DNA from: Joostella atrarenae | GTDB taxonomy: Bacteria; Bacteroidota; Bacteroidia; Flavobacteriales; Flavobacteriaceae | Reading direction: 5' to 3' | Length of the DNA: 64,000 nt | Assembly (NCBI RefSeq): GCF_021764745.1 | Contig: NZ_JAETXX010000001.1 | Span: 186,001-250,000 of the forward strand | Shown: one piece after another, positions 43,659-51,928 of the stretch | Layout of the letters: every line of letters begins with the position of its first letter | Position numbering within the stretch: position 1 is the first letter of the stretch | Translations under genes and position numbers: made by a program | The notes under the pieces: generated by a model | The model's database searches: none | What the model was told of the DNA's origin: nothing | The model's input: the letters and a program-made list of their open reading frames with translations, nothing else

Positions 43659-44787
43659 TCGCTTTATGTTTTAAATGATTCGTAACAGGATTAGCATACA
43701 TGCTTAAAAAATTTTGTAATTCAATTTCATTCGCTGCCTGCACCCTGCGTTTTATACGTCTATTAAATTGTCGCTTTTCTTTGTCTGTATATTTAGATTC
43801 AAATCTTGTAGTATTATTAAGCATATCATACGCTAAATAATTAGAAGGCCACAATTTATAATTTAGATGTATTTTTTCATCAATAATATCTGCTAACATC
43901 TGAAACTGCTTATTATTAGGCTCTCCGCTATCTCTAATAAGGTCTAATTCATCAGAAAGAACATCGCCAGCAGTAATTTGAATACGTTTTTTCTTTCCAG
44001 TAACTCCTTTTAATATACTATTAAAATCTTCATTACTAGATTTCACATACTCAATCTCCTTATGTTTCGCCATTAATTCTGGCATTTTCCAGATATCTGT
44101 TGGATCGTATTCGTAAGAAATGGCTATTGGAACAATTTTTAATTTCTTAAAATAATCCATCACATCAGCTTCATCACTAGCTAATGCTAACATCTTCAAT
44201 ACTCCCTGCTGTGTCTGATCATCTCCATTTTTAGTACGCCCTTCTCTTTGCGCAATCCAAACAGATCTTTTTTCCTGCTGAAGTAAATCTCCAATATAGG
44301 AAGATACCAACTTAGAACTCTTAAGCATTTCCCTTGGTGACAAACCCCTCTTGATTAAAAAATTTCTATTCAATCGAGATAAAGCCATTAAAAATGGTTT
44401 TTTAACAAGGTTATCACCAATTGCAGACGCCGTCATCACCAAATCATGCTCGTACAAAGCGACATTCAATAAAGATGTGTCAAGAATAATATCCCTATGA
44501 TTACAAACAAACAAGTACGACTCATTTGGATCTAATTTATCAAAACCGGAAGTAAAAAAACCTTCAGAGCTCTTTTCGAGCACCATACGGACACTATTAT
44601 ATATTATCTTAGTTTGGAAATCTCTTATAGAATGACAACTCTTTGCTATCTCCATAATTTCATCTACTTCCTTATCTGGAAACGTAAATTGAAGCATAGC
44701 AAGCACCATGGGATGCTTCATGAATTGCAGTAAAGCATCATTTACTTCGGTATCATAATAAGGTCTTATATCGTCTATCGTTATCAC
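43648..44787 (-). CDS. PlsC/GPAT-like acyltransferase
   Basis: A 379-residue protein of the lysophospholipid acyltransferase superfamily. Block I reads CNHRDIILD (His97, Asp103). This places five residues between H and D where the usual motif has four, unless Asp99 or another residue serves. Block III is AQREGRTKNGDDQT. A C-terminal domain of about 120 residues is helical and basic. It probably transfers a fatty acyl group to a glycerolipid or lysolipid at the membrane; exact substrate unknown. It overlaps ansA by 11 bases. Confidence 0.72.
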   Translation of the reverse strand: MITIDDIRPYYDTEVNDALLQFMKHPMVLAMLQFTFPDKEVDEIMEIAKSCHSIRDFQTKIIYNSVRMVLEKSSEGFFTSGFDKLDPNESYLFVCNHRDIILDTSLLNVALYEHDLVMTASAIGDNLVKKPFLMALSRLNRNFLIKRGLSPREMLKSSKLVSSYIGDLLQQEKRSVWIAQREGRTKNGDDQTQQGVLKMLALASDEADVMDYFKKLKIVPIAISYEYDPTDIWKMPELMAKHKEIEYVKSSNEDFNSILKGVTGKKKRIQITAGDVLSDELDLIRDSGEPNNKQFQMLADIIDEKIHLNYKLWPSNYLAYDMLNNTTRFESKYTDKEKRQFNRRIKRRVQAANEIELQNFLSMYANPVTNHLKHKAIAG

Positions 44788-44847
44788 TCGATTCTAAGTT
44801 TAATGGCAAAAAAACAAAATTTAGTTTACTTTAACTTTAAAAGCTTG

Positions 44848-45615
44848 TTAAACTCCAAATACTTCTTTAGAGTTATTAGTCGTAGTTGTTACGATTTCTT
44901 CCAAAGAACTACCGTAAACATCTACTAATTTTCCAGCTACTTGTGTTAAATAAGAACTTTCATTTCGTTTCCCTCTATATGGAGTAGGCGCTAAATAAGG
45001 CGCATCGGTTTCTAAAACTATTTCTGAAAGAGGAATTTCATTTAAAAAAGTATCTATTTTTCCATTTTTAAATGTTACCACACCGCCAATACCAAGTTTC
45101 ATATTATAAGAAACTGCCTGTTTTGCCTGCTCTAATGTTCCCGTAAAACAATGAAAAATACCATAAAGATTATCTCCCTTTTCACTTTCCAAAACTTCAA
45201 AAACCTCATCAAAAGCATCTCGACAATGAATAACTATAGGAAGTTTATATTTTTTCGCCAACTGAATTTGATGCTTAAAAGCTGCTTGCTGTTCTTTTAA
45301 AAAAGTTTTATCCCAATAAAGATCTATTCCTATTTCTCCAATAGCATAAAAACTTCTTTTCGCCAGCAACTCTTCAATATGAGCTAACTCCTCTTTATAG
45401 TTGTCTTTTACATGAGTTGGATGCAATCCTGTCATTAAAAAAACATTTTCAGGATAGCTAGCCTCTAACTTTAACATCGCTTCTGTATATGTAGAATCTA
45501 TTGCAGGCACAAAAAAACGTTCTATTCCTGCATCCATCGCTCTTTTAATCATCTCATCACGATCATCATCAAAAGCCTCACTGTATAAATGTGTATGTGT
45601 ATCTGTAAAAACCAT
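44848..45615 (-). CDS. tatD: TatD-family metal-dependent deoxyribonuclease
   Basis: A 255-residue TIM-barrel hydrolase. Metal ligands lie in FTDTHTHLY (HxH), AIGEIGIDLYWD (Glu), PIVIHCRDAFDEV, GIFHCFTG and VLETDAPYLAP (Asp). TatD enzymes are 3'-5' exonucleases involved in DNA repair and nucleic acid turnover; cytoplasmic. I start at MVFTDTHTH (45615). An upstream in-frame ATG at 45729 would add 38 unconserved residues and run across the start of the divergent retropepsin-like gene. Confidence 0.93.
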   Translation of the reverse strand: MVFTDTHTHLYSEAFDDDRDEMIKRAMDAGIERFFVPAIDSTYTEAMLKLEASYPENVFLMTGLHPTHVKDNYKEELAHIEELLAKRSFYAIGEIGIDLYWDKTFLKEQQAAFKHQIQLAKKYKLPIVIHCRDAFDEVFEVLESEKGDNLYGIFHCFTGTLEQAKQAVSYNMKLGIGGVVTFKNGKIDTFLNEIPLSEIVLETDAPYLAPTPYRGKRNESSYLTQVAGKLVDVYGSSLEEIVTTTTNNSKEVFGV

Positions 45616-45667
45616 GCTGCAAAAATAATAGTTTAAACGGCTATATTTGCATAAAACTAAAGAGATA

Positions 45668-46108
45668 ATGCAAAGCCTAAAAAAATTATTATTACTGAAG
45701 GGATATATTAAAACCCCGCTAACACTCACTAAAACAAATCATTTTGAAGTTGTAGCTAAAATTAACGGTGTTACTGGAAGGTTTATCCTAGATACAGGAG
45801 CGTCAAACACCTGTATTGGCTTTGACTGTATTGAACATTTTAACCTGAAAACAGAGGATTCTGAAGTTAAAGCTGCTGGTGCTGGCGCCACTAATATGCT
45901 AACACAAGTTTCTAAAAAGAATGTTTTAGAGATTGAAAGCTGGAAACGGAAAAAGCTTAAAATTGTTCTTTTTGATCTTACCCATGTAAATTCTGCTCTT
46001 ACAGTTCATAACTCACTTCCTGTGCACGGCATCATTGGAGCTGATGTTCTTAAAAGAGCTAAAGCTGTGATCGACTACAATAAAAAGACGCTTTATTTAA
46101 AACCTTAA
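45668..46108 (+). CDS. Retropepsin-like aspartyl protease family protein
   Basis: A 146-residue protein with the retroviral-type aspartic protease signature FILDTGASNTCIG, and the downstream hydrophobic GIIGADVLKRAKAVIDYNKKTLYL segment typical of single-domain clan AA proteins. One catalytic Asp per chain implies a homodimer. There is no strong signal peptide, only a short hydrophobic-basic N-terminus (MQSLKKLLLLKGYI). I start at ATG 45668; an earlier TTG at 45647 overlaps the -7 element TATATTTG (45642-45649). Proteolytic activity is not assured; many such proteins are uncharacterised. Confidence 0.78.
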   Translation: MQSLKKLLLLKGYIKTPLTLTKTNHFEVVAKINGVTGRFILDTGASNTCIGFDCIEHFNLKTEDSEVKAAGAGATNMLTQVSKKNVLEIESWKRKKLKIVLFDLTHVNSALTVHNSLPVHGIIGADVLKRAKAVIDYNKKTLYLKP

Positions 46109-46224
46109 ATATCCTAATCCATTTAACTAATTTTCCTGTAAGTTACCCTCTTTAAAAAGGGGGAATTTCCTGTTGATTTGACACTATATTATATAGACAT
46201 TTACACAAATCAACAATCGGGGCC

Positions 46225-46347
46225 ATGAAGACAGACATTAACTACCAAATTAGCAAAAACTCAAACGACATTCATTTAGCGGTTATAATTATTGCTCTTG
46301 CAATGATTACATTTCTTCTGAATATATTTTTGGTTTTATCTATTTAA
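46225..46347 (+). CDS. 40-residue single-helix membrane peptide
   Basis: A small ORF starting ATG AAG ACA (MKTDINYQIS) with a polar 18-residue N-terminus and a C-terminal membrane helix (LAVIIIALAMITFLL onward), ending TAA. It fills the gap between the retropepsin-like gene and the terminator at 46385. No family recognised. The balance of a charged head and clean hydrophobic tail favours a real small protein, but conservation is unknown. Confidence 0.5.
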   Translation: MKTDINYQISKNSNDIHLAVIIIALAMITFLLNIFLVLSI

Positions 46348-46384
46348 TAATCCTATACATATATTAGCCAACCAAAACCAAAAA

Positions 46385-46415
46385 AACGCCCGAACTAAAT
46401 TTCAGTTCGGGCGTT
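46385..46415. terminator. Bidirectional terminator
   Basis: Perfect 12-bp stem AACGCCCGAACT / AGTTCGGGCGTT with a 7-base loop. An A run on the left gives a T run for the leftward sucA-sucB transcript, and TTTCCTATTTT on the right serves the rightward genes. Confidence 0.85.
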
Positions 46416-46443
46416 TCCTATTTTATAAGTTATTTTTAAAATA

Positions 46444-47667
46444 CTATAACTCTAAAGCCTTCTTAACATTTCCATCCATCAATAACTCTTCAGGACTTTC
46501 TAATGCTTCTTTTATTGCTACTAAGAATCCAACAGACTCTTTACCATCAATAATACGGTGGTCATAAGACAATGCAACATACATTATTGGCGCAATTGCA
46601 ATAGCTCCATCTCTAGCGATTGGACGCTCTACAATATTATGCATTCCAAGAATAGCACTTTGTGGCGGATTGATTATTGGTGTTGATAACATAGAACCAA
46701 AAACTCCTCCGTTGGTTATTGTAAAAGTTCCACCAGTCATTTCATCTACTGTAATTTCACCTTCACGAGCTCTGATCGCTAATCTTTTCACCTCAGCTTC
46801 TACACCTCTAAAACTTAAGTTCTCTGCATTTCTAATTACAGGAACCATTAATCCTTTTGGTCCAGATACTGCGATACTAATATCACAGAAATCGTAGCTT
46901 ATCATTTCCTTACCGTCAATCATTGAATTAACAGAAGGATACATTTTTAATGCACGTACTACTGCCAATGTAAAGAAACTCATAAACCCAAGTCCTACTC
47001 CGTGCTTAGATTTAAATTCTTCTTTATACTGCTTACGCAATTCGAAGATAGGATTCATATCCACCTCGTTGAAAGTAGTTAGCATTGCTGTTTCGTTTTT
47101 CACAGAAACTAAACGCTCTGCTACTTTACGTCTCAACATTGATAATTTTTTACGCTCAGTACCACGACTTCCAGTACTTGGAGTTCCCATAGAAGGCGTT
47201 GCTTTTACAGCATCGTCTTTAGTTATACGTCCGTCTTTACCTGTACCTTTAACTTCTTTAGGATCTACTCCTTTTTCAGCAAGTACTTTTTTTGCAGCTG
47301 GACTTGCAGTACCAGTTGCATATGTTTCTTTTTTCTCCGGTGCTTTTTCAGCTGGAGCTGCTTCTTTTTTAGGTTCTTCTTTAGCTACTTTTTCTTCTTT
47401 TGGAGCATCATCTCCTCCAGCAGGTTTTTCAGCAGAAGTATCTATTAAGCATACAATTGCTCCTACAGCTACTGCATCCCCTTCTTCCGCTTTTAGTGTA
47501 ATAATCCCACTAGCTTCCGCTGGCAATTCTAAGGTAGCCTTGTCAGAATCTACTTCAGCAATTGCTTGATCTTTTTCAACATAATCTCCATCTTCAACCA
47601 ACCATTCTGCGATCTCTACTTCTGTTATCGATTCCCCAGGAGAGGGAACTTTCATTTCTAAAACCAT
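46444..47667 (-). CDS. sucB: 2-oxoglutarate dehydrogenase E2, dihydrolipoyl succinyltransferase
   Basis: A 407-residue E2 of the TCA cycle. The N-terminal lipoyl domain carries Lys43 in [14 protein letters not shown]. An Ala/Pro/Lys/Glu linker follows, then the peripheral subunit-binding domain ([32 protein letters not shown]) and the acyltransferase core with [15 protein letters not shown] (catalytic His and Asp). Together with SucA and a lipoamide dehydrogenase encoded elsewhere it makes succinyl-CoA. It lies 52 bases downstream of sucA. Confidence 0.96.
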   Translation of the reverse strand: MVLEMKVPSPGESITEVEIAEWLVEDGDYVEKDQAIAEVDSDKATLELPAEASGIITLKAEEGDAVAVGAIVCLIDTSAEKPAGGDDAPKEEKVAKEEPKKEAAPAEKAPEKKETYATGTASPAAKKVLAEKGVDPKEVKGTGKDGRITKDDAVKATPSMGTPSTGSRGTERKKLSMLRRKVAERLVSVKNETAMLTTFNEVDMNPIFELRKQYKEEFKSKHGVGLGFMSFFTLAVVRALKMYPSVNSMIDGKEMISYDFCDISIAVSGPKGLMVPVIRNAENLSFRGVEAEVKRLAIRAREGEITVDEMTGGTFTITNGGVFGSMLSTPIINPPQSAILGMHNIVERPIARDGAIAIAPIMYVALSYDHRIIDGKESVGFLVAIKEALESPEELLMDGNVKKALEL

Positions 47668-47719
47668 TATTCTTCTATTTAGTTTTATATTTTATTGTCT
47701 TGTTATTATAAATATACTC

Positions 47720-50533
47720 TTATTTAGCTTTACGTTGCATATTGTCTTTGGATTTATCAAAAACATATTCAATTACTTGCTGATGTCTACGCTTAGAACG
47801 TGTTGCACTACCTGCTGCTGGAGCTGCATAGAAACGTCTTGAAGCTACTCTAAAAGTTCTAGCCTCTTCAAAATGTAATAATAAATGACTCCAAGCACCC
47901 ATGTTTCTTGGCTCTTCTTGTGCCCAAACCACTTCCTCTGCATTACTATATTTATCCATTATCTTACGCATTTCTGTAGATGGCAATGGAAATAATTGCT
48001 CTAGCCTTACTAAAGCCACATCATCTCTACTTTCTTTTTCTTTAGCATCTAATAAATCATAATAGAATTTACCTGTACAGAATACTAAAGTTTTCACCTT
48101 TTTAACTTCGGCTTCAGCGTCATCAATAACGGTTTGGAAGCTTCCATTTACAAATTCATCTACTGAAGAAACCACTTTAGGATGTCTCAATAAACTTTTA
48201 GGAGTAAAGACGATTAAAGGTTTTCTATAATCAGCCTTCATCTGCTTTCTTAATAGGTGAAATAAATTGGCAGGTGTAGTAACATCAACAACAAACATAT
48301 TGTCTTTTGCACACAACTGTAAGTAACGCTCCATTCTTGCAGAAGAATGCTCCGCTCCCTGACCTTCATAACCATGAGGAAGCAACATTACTAATCCATT
48401 TTGGATTTTCCATTTATCTTCAGCAGCAGAAATATATTGGTCGATCATTATCTGAGCACCATTACTAAAATCTCCAAACTGAGCCTCCCATATTGTTAAA
48501 GTATTTGGACTCGCCATGGCATAACCATAATCAAATCCAACCACTCCATATTCTGAAAGAAGTGAATTGTAAACATCAAAATGTCCATTTTGATTGTCTT
48601 TTAACTCATTTAGTAATACTATTTCCTCTTCAGACTCTTCTACTTTTATTACTGCATGACGGTGAGAAAAAGTACCTCTCTCTACATCTTGCCCAGACAT
48701 ACGCACATTAAAGCCTTCTTCTAAAAGAGTTCCATACGCTAATAACTCTCCCATTGCCCAATCAAGCTTGTCTGTATCAAAGAACATTTTATTACGCTCT
48801 TTTATCAGCTTCTCGATTTTACGCATGAATTTTTTATCCTTCGGAAGGTTTGTTATCTTCTCTGCAATCTGAGTCAATTTATCTTTTGGATAACTAGTAT
48901 CTATAGACTCCATCATTCTATCTTCCAAGCAAGGGTTAAAACCTTTCCACTCATCTTCCATAAATGGAGTAATCACGGTTTTATCTTCCTTACGAGAATC
49001 TTCAAGCTCTTCTTCCAAAGAAGCCTTATAATCATCCTCTAATTTCTTAACATAAGAATCGTCTATAACGCCTTCTTTCTTTAATTTATCAGCATAGATA
49101 TTACGAGGATTATCGTGCTGAGAAATTGCCTTATATAATTTAGGTTGTGTAAACCTAGGCTCATCTCCTTCATTATGACCATACTTTCTATATCCAAGAA
49201 GATCTATAAAAACATCTCTTCCGAATTTCATACGGTAATCTAAAGCAAAATTCACTGCATGAACAACAGCCTCTGCATCATCTGCATTTACATGAAGTAC
49301 TGGCGAAAGAGTTACTTTTCCTACATCAGTACAATAAGTTGACGACCTTCCGTCTAAATAATTTGTAGTAAATCCTATCTGATTATTAACTACAATATGT
49401 ATTGTTCCTCCAGTTTTATAACCATCTAATAGCGCCATTTGCACCAACTCATAAGCAAGTCCTTGCCCCGCGATTGCTGCATCTCCATGAACTACAATTG
49501 GTAAAACCTTAGAGAAATCGTCTTGATAATGTGTATCTTGTTTTGCTCTTGTAATTCCTTCTACAACTGCTCCCACAGTTTCTAAGTGAGAAGGGTTTGG
49601 AGCAATATTCATGTTTATTTTCTTACCACTATTTGTTTTTCGATCACTCGTCCAACCTAAGTGGTATTTAACATCTCCATCAAAAATATCTAGCTCATAA
49701 TCTTTACCATCAAACTCACTAAATATATCTTTTGCTGACTTTCCAAATATATTTGTCAATACATTCAACCTACCACGGTGAGCCATTCCCATCACAAACT
49801 GTTGAACGCCCATATCCGCAGCCTTTTCTACTAATGCATCTAAGGCAGGAATTAATGATTCATTTCCCTCTAAAGAGAAACGCTTTTGACCTACATATTT
49901 AGTATGTAAAAAATTCTCAAAAGAAATAGCCTCATTTAATTTACGAAGAATATTCTTTTTAGAATCATCATCAAATTTAGGATGGTTGTCATTAACATTC
50001 AACCACTCTTGAATCCATTGCTTACGCTCTGGATTACGAATGTACATATATTCAATCCCGATTGCATCACAGTAAATAGACTCTAAATGATCTATGATTT
50101 CCTGCAATGTAGATGCTCCAATTCCTAGAATATCTCCAGCATTGAAAACGGTATTTAAATCTGATTTTTCTAATCCAAAATTATCGATTGCTAATGTAGG
50201 GGAATACTTTCGGCGTTCTCTTACAGGATTTGTTTTGGTAAACAAATGTCCTCTGCTTCGATAACCATCTATAAGACGTACAACTTGAAATTCTTTATAT
50301 ACATCTTGAGGAATATCAATCTTTTCTCCTGTACTAGGATTTTTGACTGAAACAGTATCATTTTCTGAAATGGCTTCTCCGCCTTCTGAATCTGAACTTT
50401 CTATTCCGAAATCAAAACCTTGAAAGAAAGCTCTCCAACTTGGTTCTACACTATCCGGATTAATTAAGTATTGATCGTATAAATCCGCAAAAAAAGCGGT
50501 ATTTGCCGCATTTAAAAAGGAATATTTATCCAT
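47720..50533 (-). CDS. sucA: 2-oxoglutarate dehydrogenase E1, thiamine-dependent
   Basis: A 937-residue E1 of normal length. The N-terminal E2-binding segment contains NAANTAFFADLYDQYLINPDSVEPSWRAFF. TPP-binding and active-site motifs include GMAHRGRLNVL, VHGDAAIAGQG and the GDEPRFTQP stretch. The C-terminal transketolase-like half contains LLPHGYEGQGAEHSSARMERYLQLC and ends with the basic tail typical of E1o. It decarboxylates 2-oxoglutarate and passes the succinyl group to SucB. Transcribed with sucB from a consensus promoter. Confidence 0.96.
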   Translation of the reverse strand: MDKYSFLNAANTAFFADLYDQYLINPDSVEPSWRAFFQGFDFGIESSDSEGGEAISENDTVSVKNPSTGEKIDIPQDVYKEFQVVRLIDGYRSRGHLFTKTNPVRERRKYSPTLAIDNFGLEKSDLNTVFNAGDILGIGASTLQEIIDHLESIYCDAIGIEYMYIRNPERKQWIQEWLNVNDNHPKFDDDSKKNILRKLNEAISFENFLHTKYVGQKRFSLEGNESLIPALDALVEKAADMGVQQFVMGMAHRGRLNVLTNIFGKSAKDIFSEFDGKDYELDIFDGDVKYHLGWTSDRKTNSGKKINMNIAPNPSHLETVGAVVEGITRAKQDTHYQDDFSKVLPIVVHGDAAIAGQGLAYELVQMALLDGYKTGGTIHIVVNNQIGFTTNYLDGRSSTYCTDVGKVTLSPVLHVNADDAEAVVHAVNFALDYRMKFGRDVFIDLLGYRKYGHNEGDEPRFTQPKLYKAISQHDNPRNIYADKLKKEGVIDDSYVKKLEDDYKASLEEELEDSRKEDKTVITPFMEDEWKGFNPCLEDRMMESIDTSYPKDKLTQIAEKITNLPKDKKFMRKIEKLIKERNKMFFDTDKLDWAMGELLAYGTLLEEGFNVRMSGQDVERGTFSHRHAVIKVEESEEEIVLLNELKDNQNGHFDVYNSLLSEYGVVGFDYGYAMASPNTLTIWEAQFGDFSNGAQIMIDQYISAAEDKWKIQNGLVMLLPHGYEGQGAEHSSARMERYLQLCAKDNMFVVDVTTPANLFHLLRKQMKADYRKPLIVFTPKSLLRHPKVVSSVDEFVNGSFQTVIDDAEAEVKKVKTLVFCTGKFYYDLLDAKEKESRDDVALVRLEQLFPLPSTEMRKIMDKYSNAEEVVWAQEEPRNMGAWSHLLLHFEEARTFRVASRRFYAAPAAGSATRSKRRHQQVIEYVFDKSKDNMQRKAK

Positions 50534-50571
50534 GTTTTCTTTTCAATGTCTCTAATTAGACAAAATTTATA

Positions 50572-50603
50572 CAAAAGTACAATATTTGAGAAAATTGATA
50601 CAA
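50572..50603 (-). promoter_or_regulatory. Promoter of sucA-sucB
   Basis: On the minus strand TTG (50601-50603), 21 bases, then TACTTTTG (50572-50579), a full -7 match. It lies 39 bases before the sucA start codon. Confidence 0.6.
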
Positions 50604-50638
50604 TGTTTTAATATATTTATAAGATAAAAATTACCAAT

Positions 50639-51184
50639 ATGCATATTTATAACAATACCCGTTTCAAAAAATACATCTTATTCTTTATAATGTTAGGAAT
50701 TACTCATTTTGCCTCTGCTCAAATGACTCAAAATTATAGAAGTCCACATTTTTGGGACAATGTTAGCTTTGGAGGTGGAATAGGATTAGGGTTTGGAAGC
50801 GACTTTTTTAGCGGTTCCATTACTCCAAGTGCTATTTACAGAGTAAATGATAAGTTTGCAACAGGTGTAGGTTTAAATTTTACATACAGCGATGACCATA
50901 ATTATACCGCCACCGTATTTGGAGCAAGTGTCTTAGGATATTACAACCCAATCAGAGAGATTCAACTTTCTGCAGAATTCGAAGAACTCCATGTAAATAG
51001 AAAATTTGATTACGGCGGTAACATTCCAGATTATAAAGACGAATACTGGTATCCAGCACTCCATCTTGGAGTTGGTTTTAATACCGGACATGTAACCATG
51101 GGCGTACGCTATGATGTTTTATATGATGATGACAAAAGTATTTATGGAACACCATTTATGCCATTTATTAGAATTTACTTCTAA
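50639..51184 (+). CDS. Small outer-membrane beta-barrel protein
   Basis: A 181-residue protein with signal peptide (cleavage near HFASAQ) and eight or so amphipathic strands (NVSFGGGIGLGFGSDFF, SAIYRVNDKFATGVGLNFTY, LHLGVGFNTGHVTMGVRYDV), ending FIRIYF. Homologues beside sucA are, as I recall, often labelled alpha-ketoglutarate decarboxylase in databases. Nothing in this sequence supports that: no TPP-binding motif, far too short, and clearly exported. It is probably a porin-like or structural envelope protein of unknown function, divergent from sucA. Confidence 0.78.
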   Translation: MHIYNNTRFKKYILFFIMLGITHFASAQMTQNYRSPHFWDNVSFGGGIGLGFGSDFFSGSITPSAIYRVNDKFATGVGLNFTYSDDHNYTATVFGASVLGYYNPIREIQLSAEFEELHVNRKFDYGGNIPDYKDEYWYPALHLGVGFNTGHVTMGVRYDVLYDDDKSIYGTPFMPFIRIYF

Positions 51185-51204
51185 TAAATAAACTTATACA
51201 AATG

Positions 51205-51244
51205 AAAAAACCTCTTCATATAAAAATAATGAAGAGGTTTTTTA
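51205..51244. terminator. Bidirectional terminator
   Basis: Stem AAAACCTCTTCAT / ATGAAGAGGTTTT, flanked by an A run on the left and a T run on the right. It serves the rightward barrel gene and the leftward dehydrogenase genes. Confidence 0.88.
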
Positions 51245-51270
51245 TTGCAAAATTTAACTAAATCCTGAGT

Positions 51271-51918
51271 CTATAAAGACCAGGCTTTACCTTTAGTAGC
51301 TTCTTCTACTGTCATACATCCATTATAAACTCCAGGAACAGGATCGTAAGCTAACACTTCTTCACCTATTTTCTGACTGTTTTTGTATGCATTGATAGTA
51401 GTCCAACGAAGGTCGTTTATCATTCCGAAAGCAAGCGCTTCATTGTCTTCTACTTTATTTTCTGTAGTTCCGATTTCAACTTCATTACCTTCAATACTGA
51501 TACGTTTGTTTAAATCTTTCCTTTTATCTTCTGATACTTTAAGATTTTCAGCAACAATCTCCTCATATTGTTCTGGAGTTATATCACTTAAATCTTCATT
51601 GTATTTCTCTTTTAGCTGACTCACTAAACCAGCCATTCTCTTACGGTATTTTTTTTGAGTCTCTAATGTCTCCACCTCATTAACATACTTATCTAAAAAC
51701 TGAGGTACATTAACTTGTGATGCAGATGGAGTATCTGTTTCAGGAATTATAATATCTACAATATTTGTAAGCGCAACTCCTTCTTCAGCAGTAAAAAACT
51801 CAGGTACCCAAGTTGCTTTATCTGCAGTACAGCTTTGCAACATACTCAAAAGTGTAGGTGTTGCTACTACAAAACCGGCTGTTAAACCTATATTTCTAAG
51901 TGCTTTTCTTCTATCCAT
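51271..51918 (-). CDS. Gluconate 2-dehydrogenase subunit 3-like lipoprotein, Tat-exported
   Basis: A 215-residue protein matching the small (subunit 3) component of GMC-type membrane dehydrogenases, with FFTAEEGVALTNIVDIIIPETDTPSA as the family hallmark. The N-terminus DRRKALRNIG is a twin-arginine signal and is followed by a hydrophobic stretch and lipobox LLSMLQSC, so it should be a Tat-exported lipoprotein. The gene lies 10 bases downstream of the GMC subunit gene. By analogy with known complexes it escorts the flavin subunit, which has no signal of its own, across the membrane and anchors it. Confidence 0.88.
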   Translation of the reverse strand: MDRRKALRNIGLTAGFVVATPTLLSMLQSCTADKATWVPEFFTAEEGVALTNIVDIIIPETDTPSASQVNVPQFLDKYVNEVETLETQKKYRKRMAGLVSQLKEKYNEDLSDITPEQYEEIVAENLKVSEDKRKDLNKRISIEGNEVEIGTTENKVEDNEALAFGMINDLRWTTINAYKNSQKIGEEVLAYDPVPGVYNGCMTVEEATKGKAWSL

Positions 51919-51928
51919 GATACGTTTA

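Noticed and set aside
45616-45729. 38-residue N-terminal extension of the TatD nuclease
   Set aside because: The family N-terminus MVFTDTHTH is at 45615; the extension overlaps the opposite gene and its -7 element.
46135-46175. Repeat-like segment CCCTCTTTAAAAAGGGGG with two CCTGT copies
   Set aside because: Too short and imperfect, with no second copy elsewhere in the window; could be chance.
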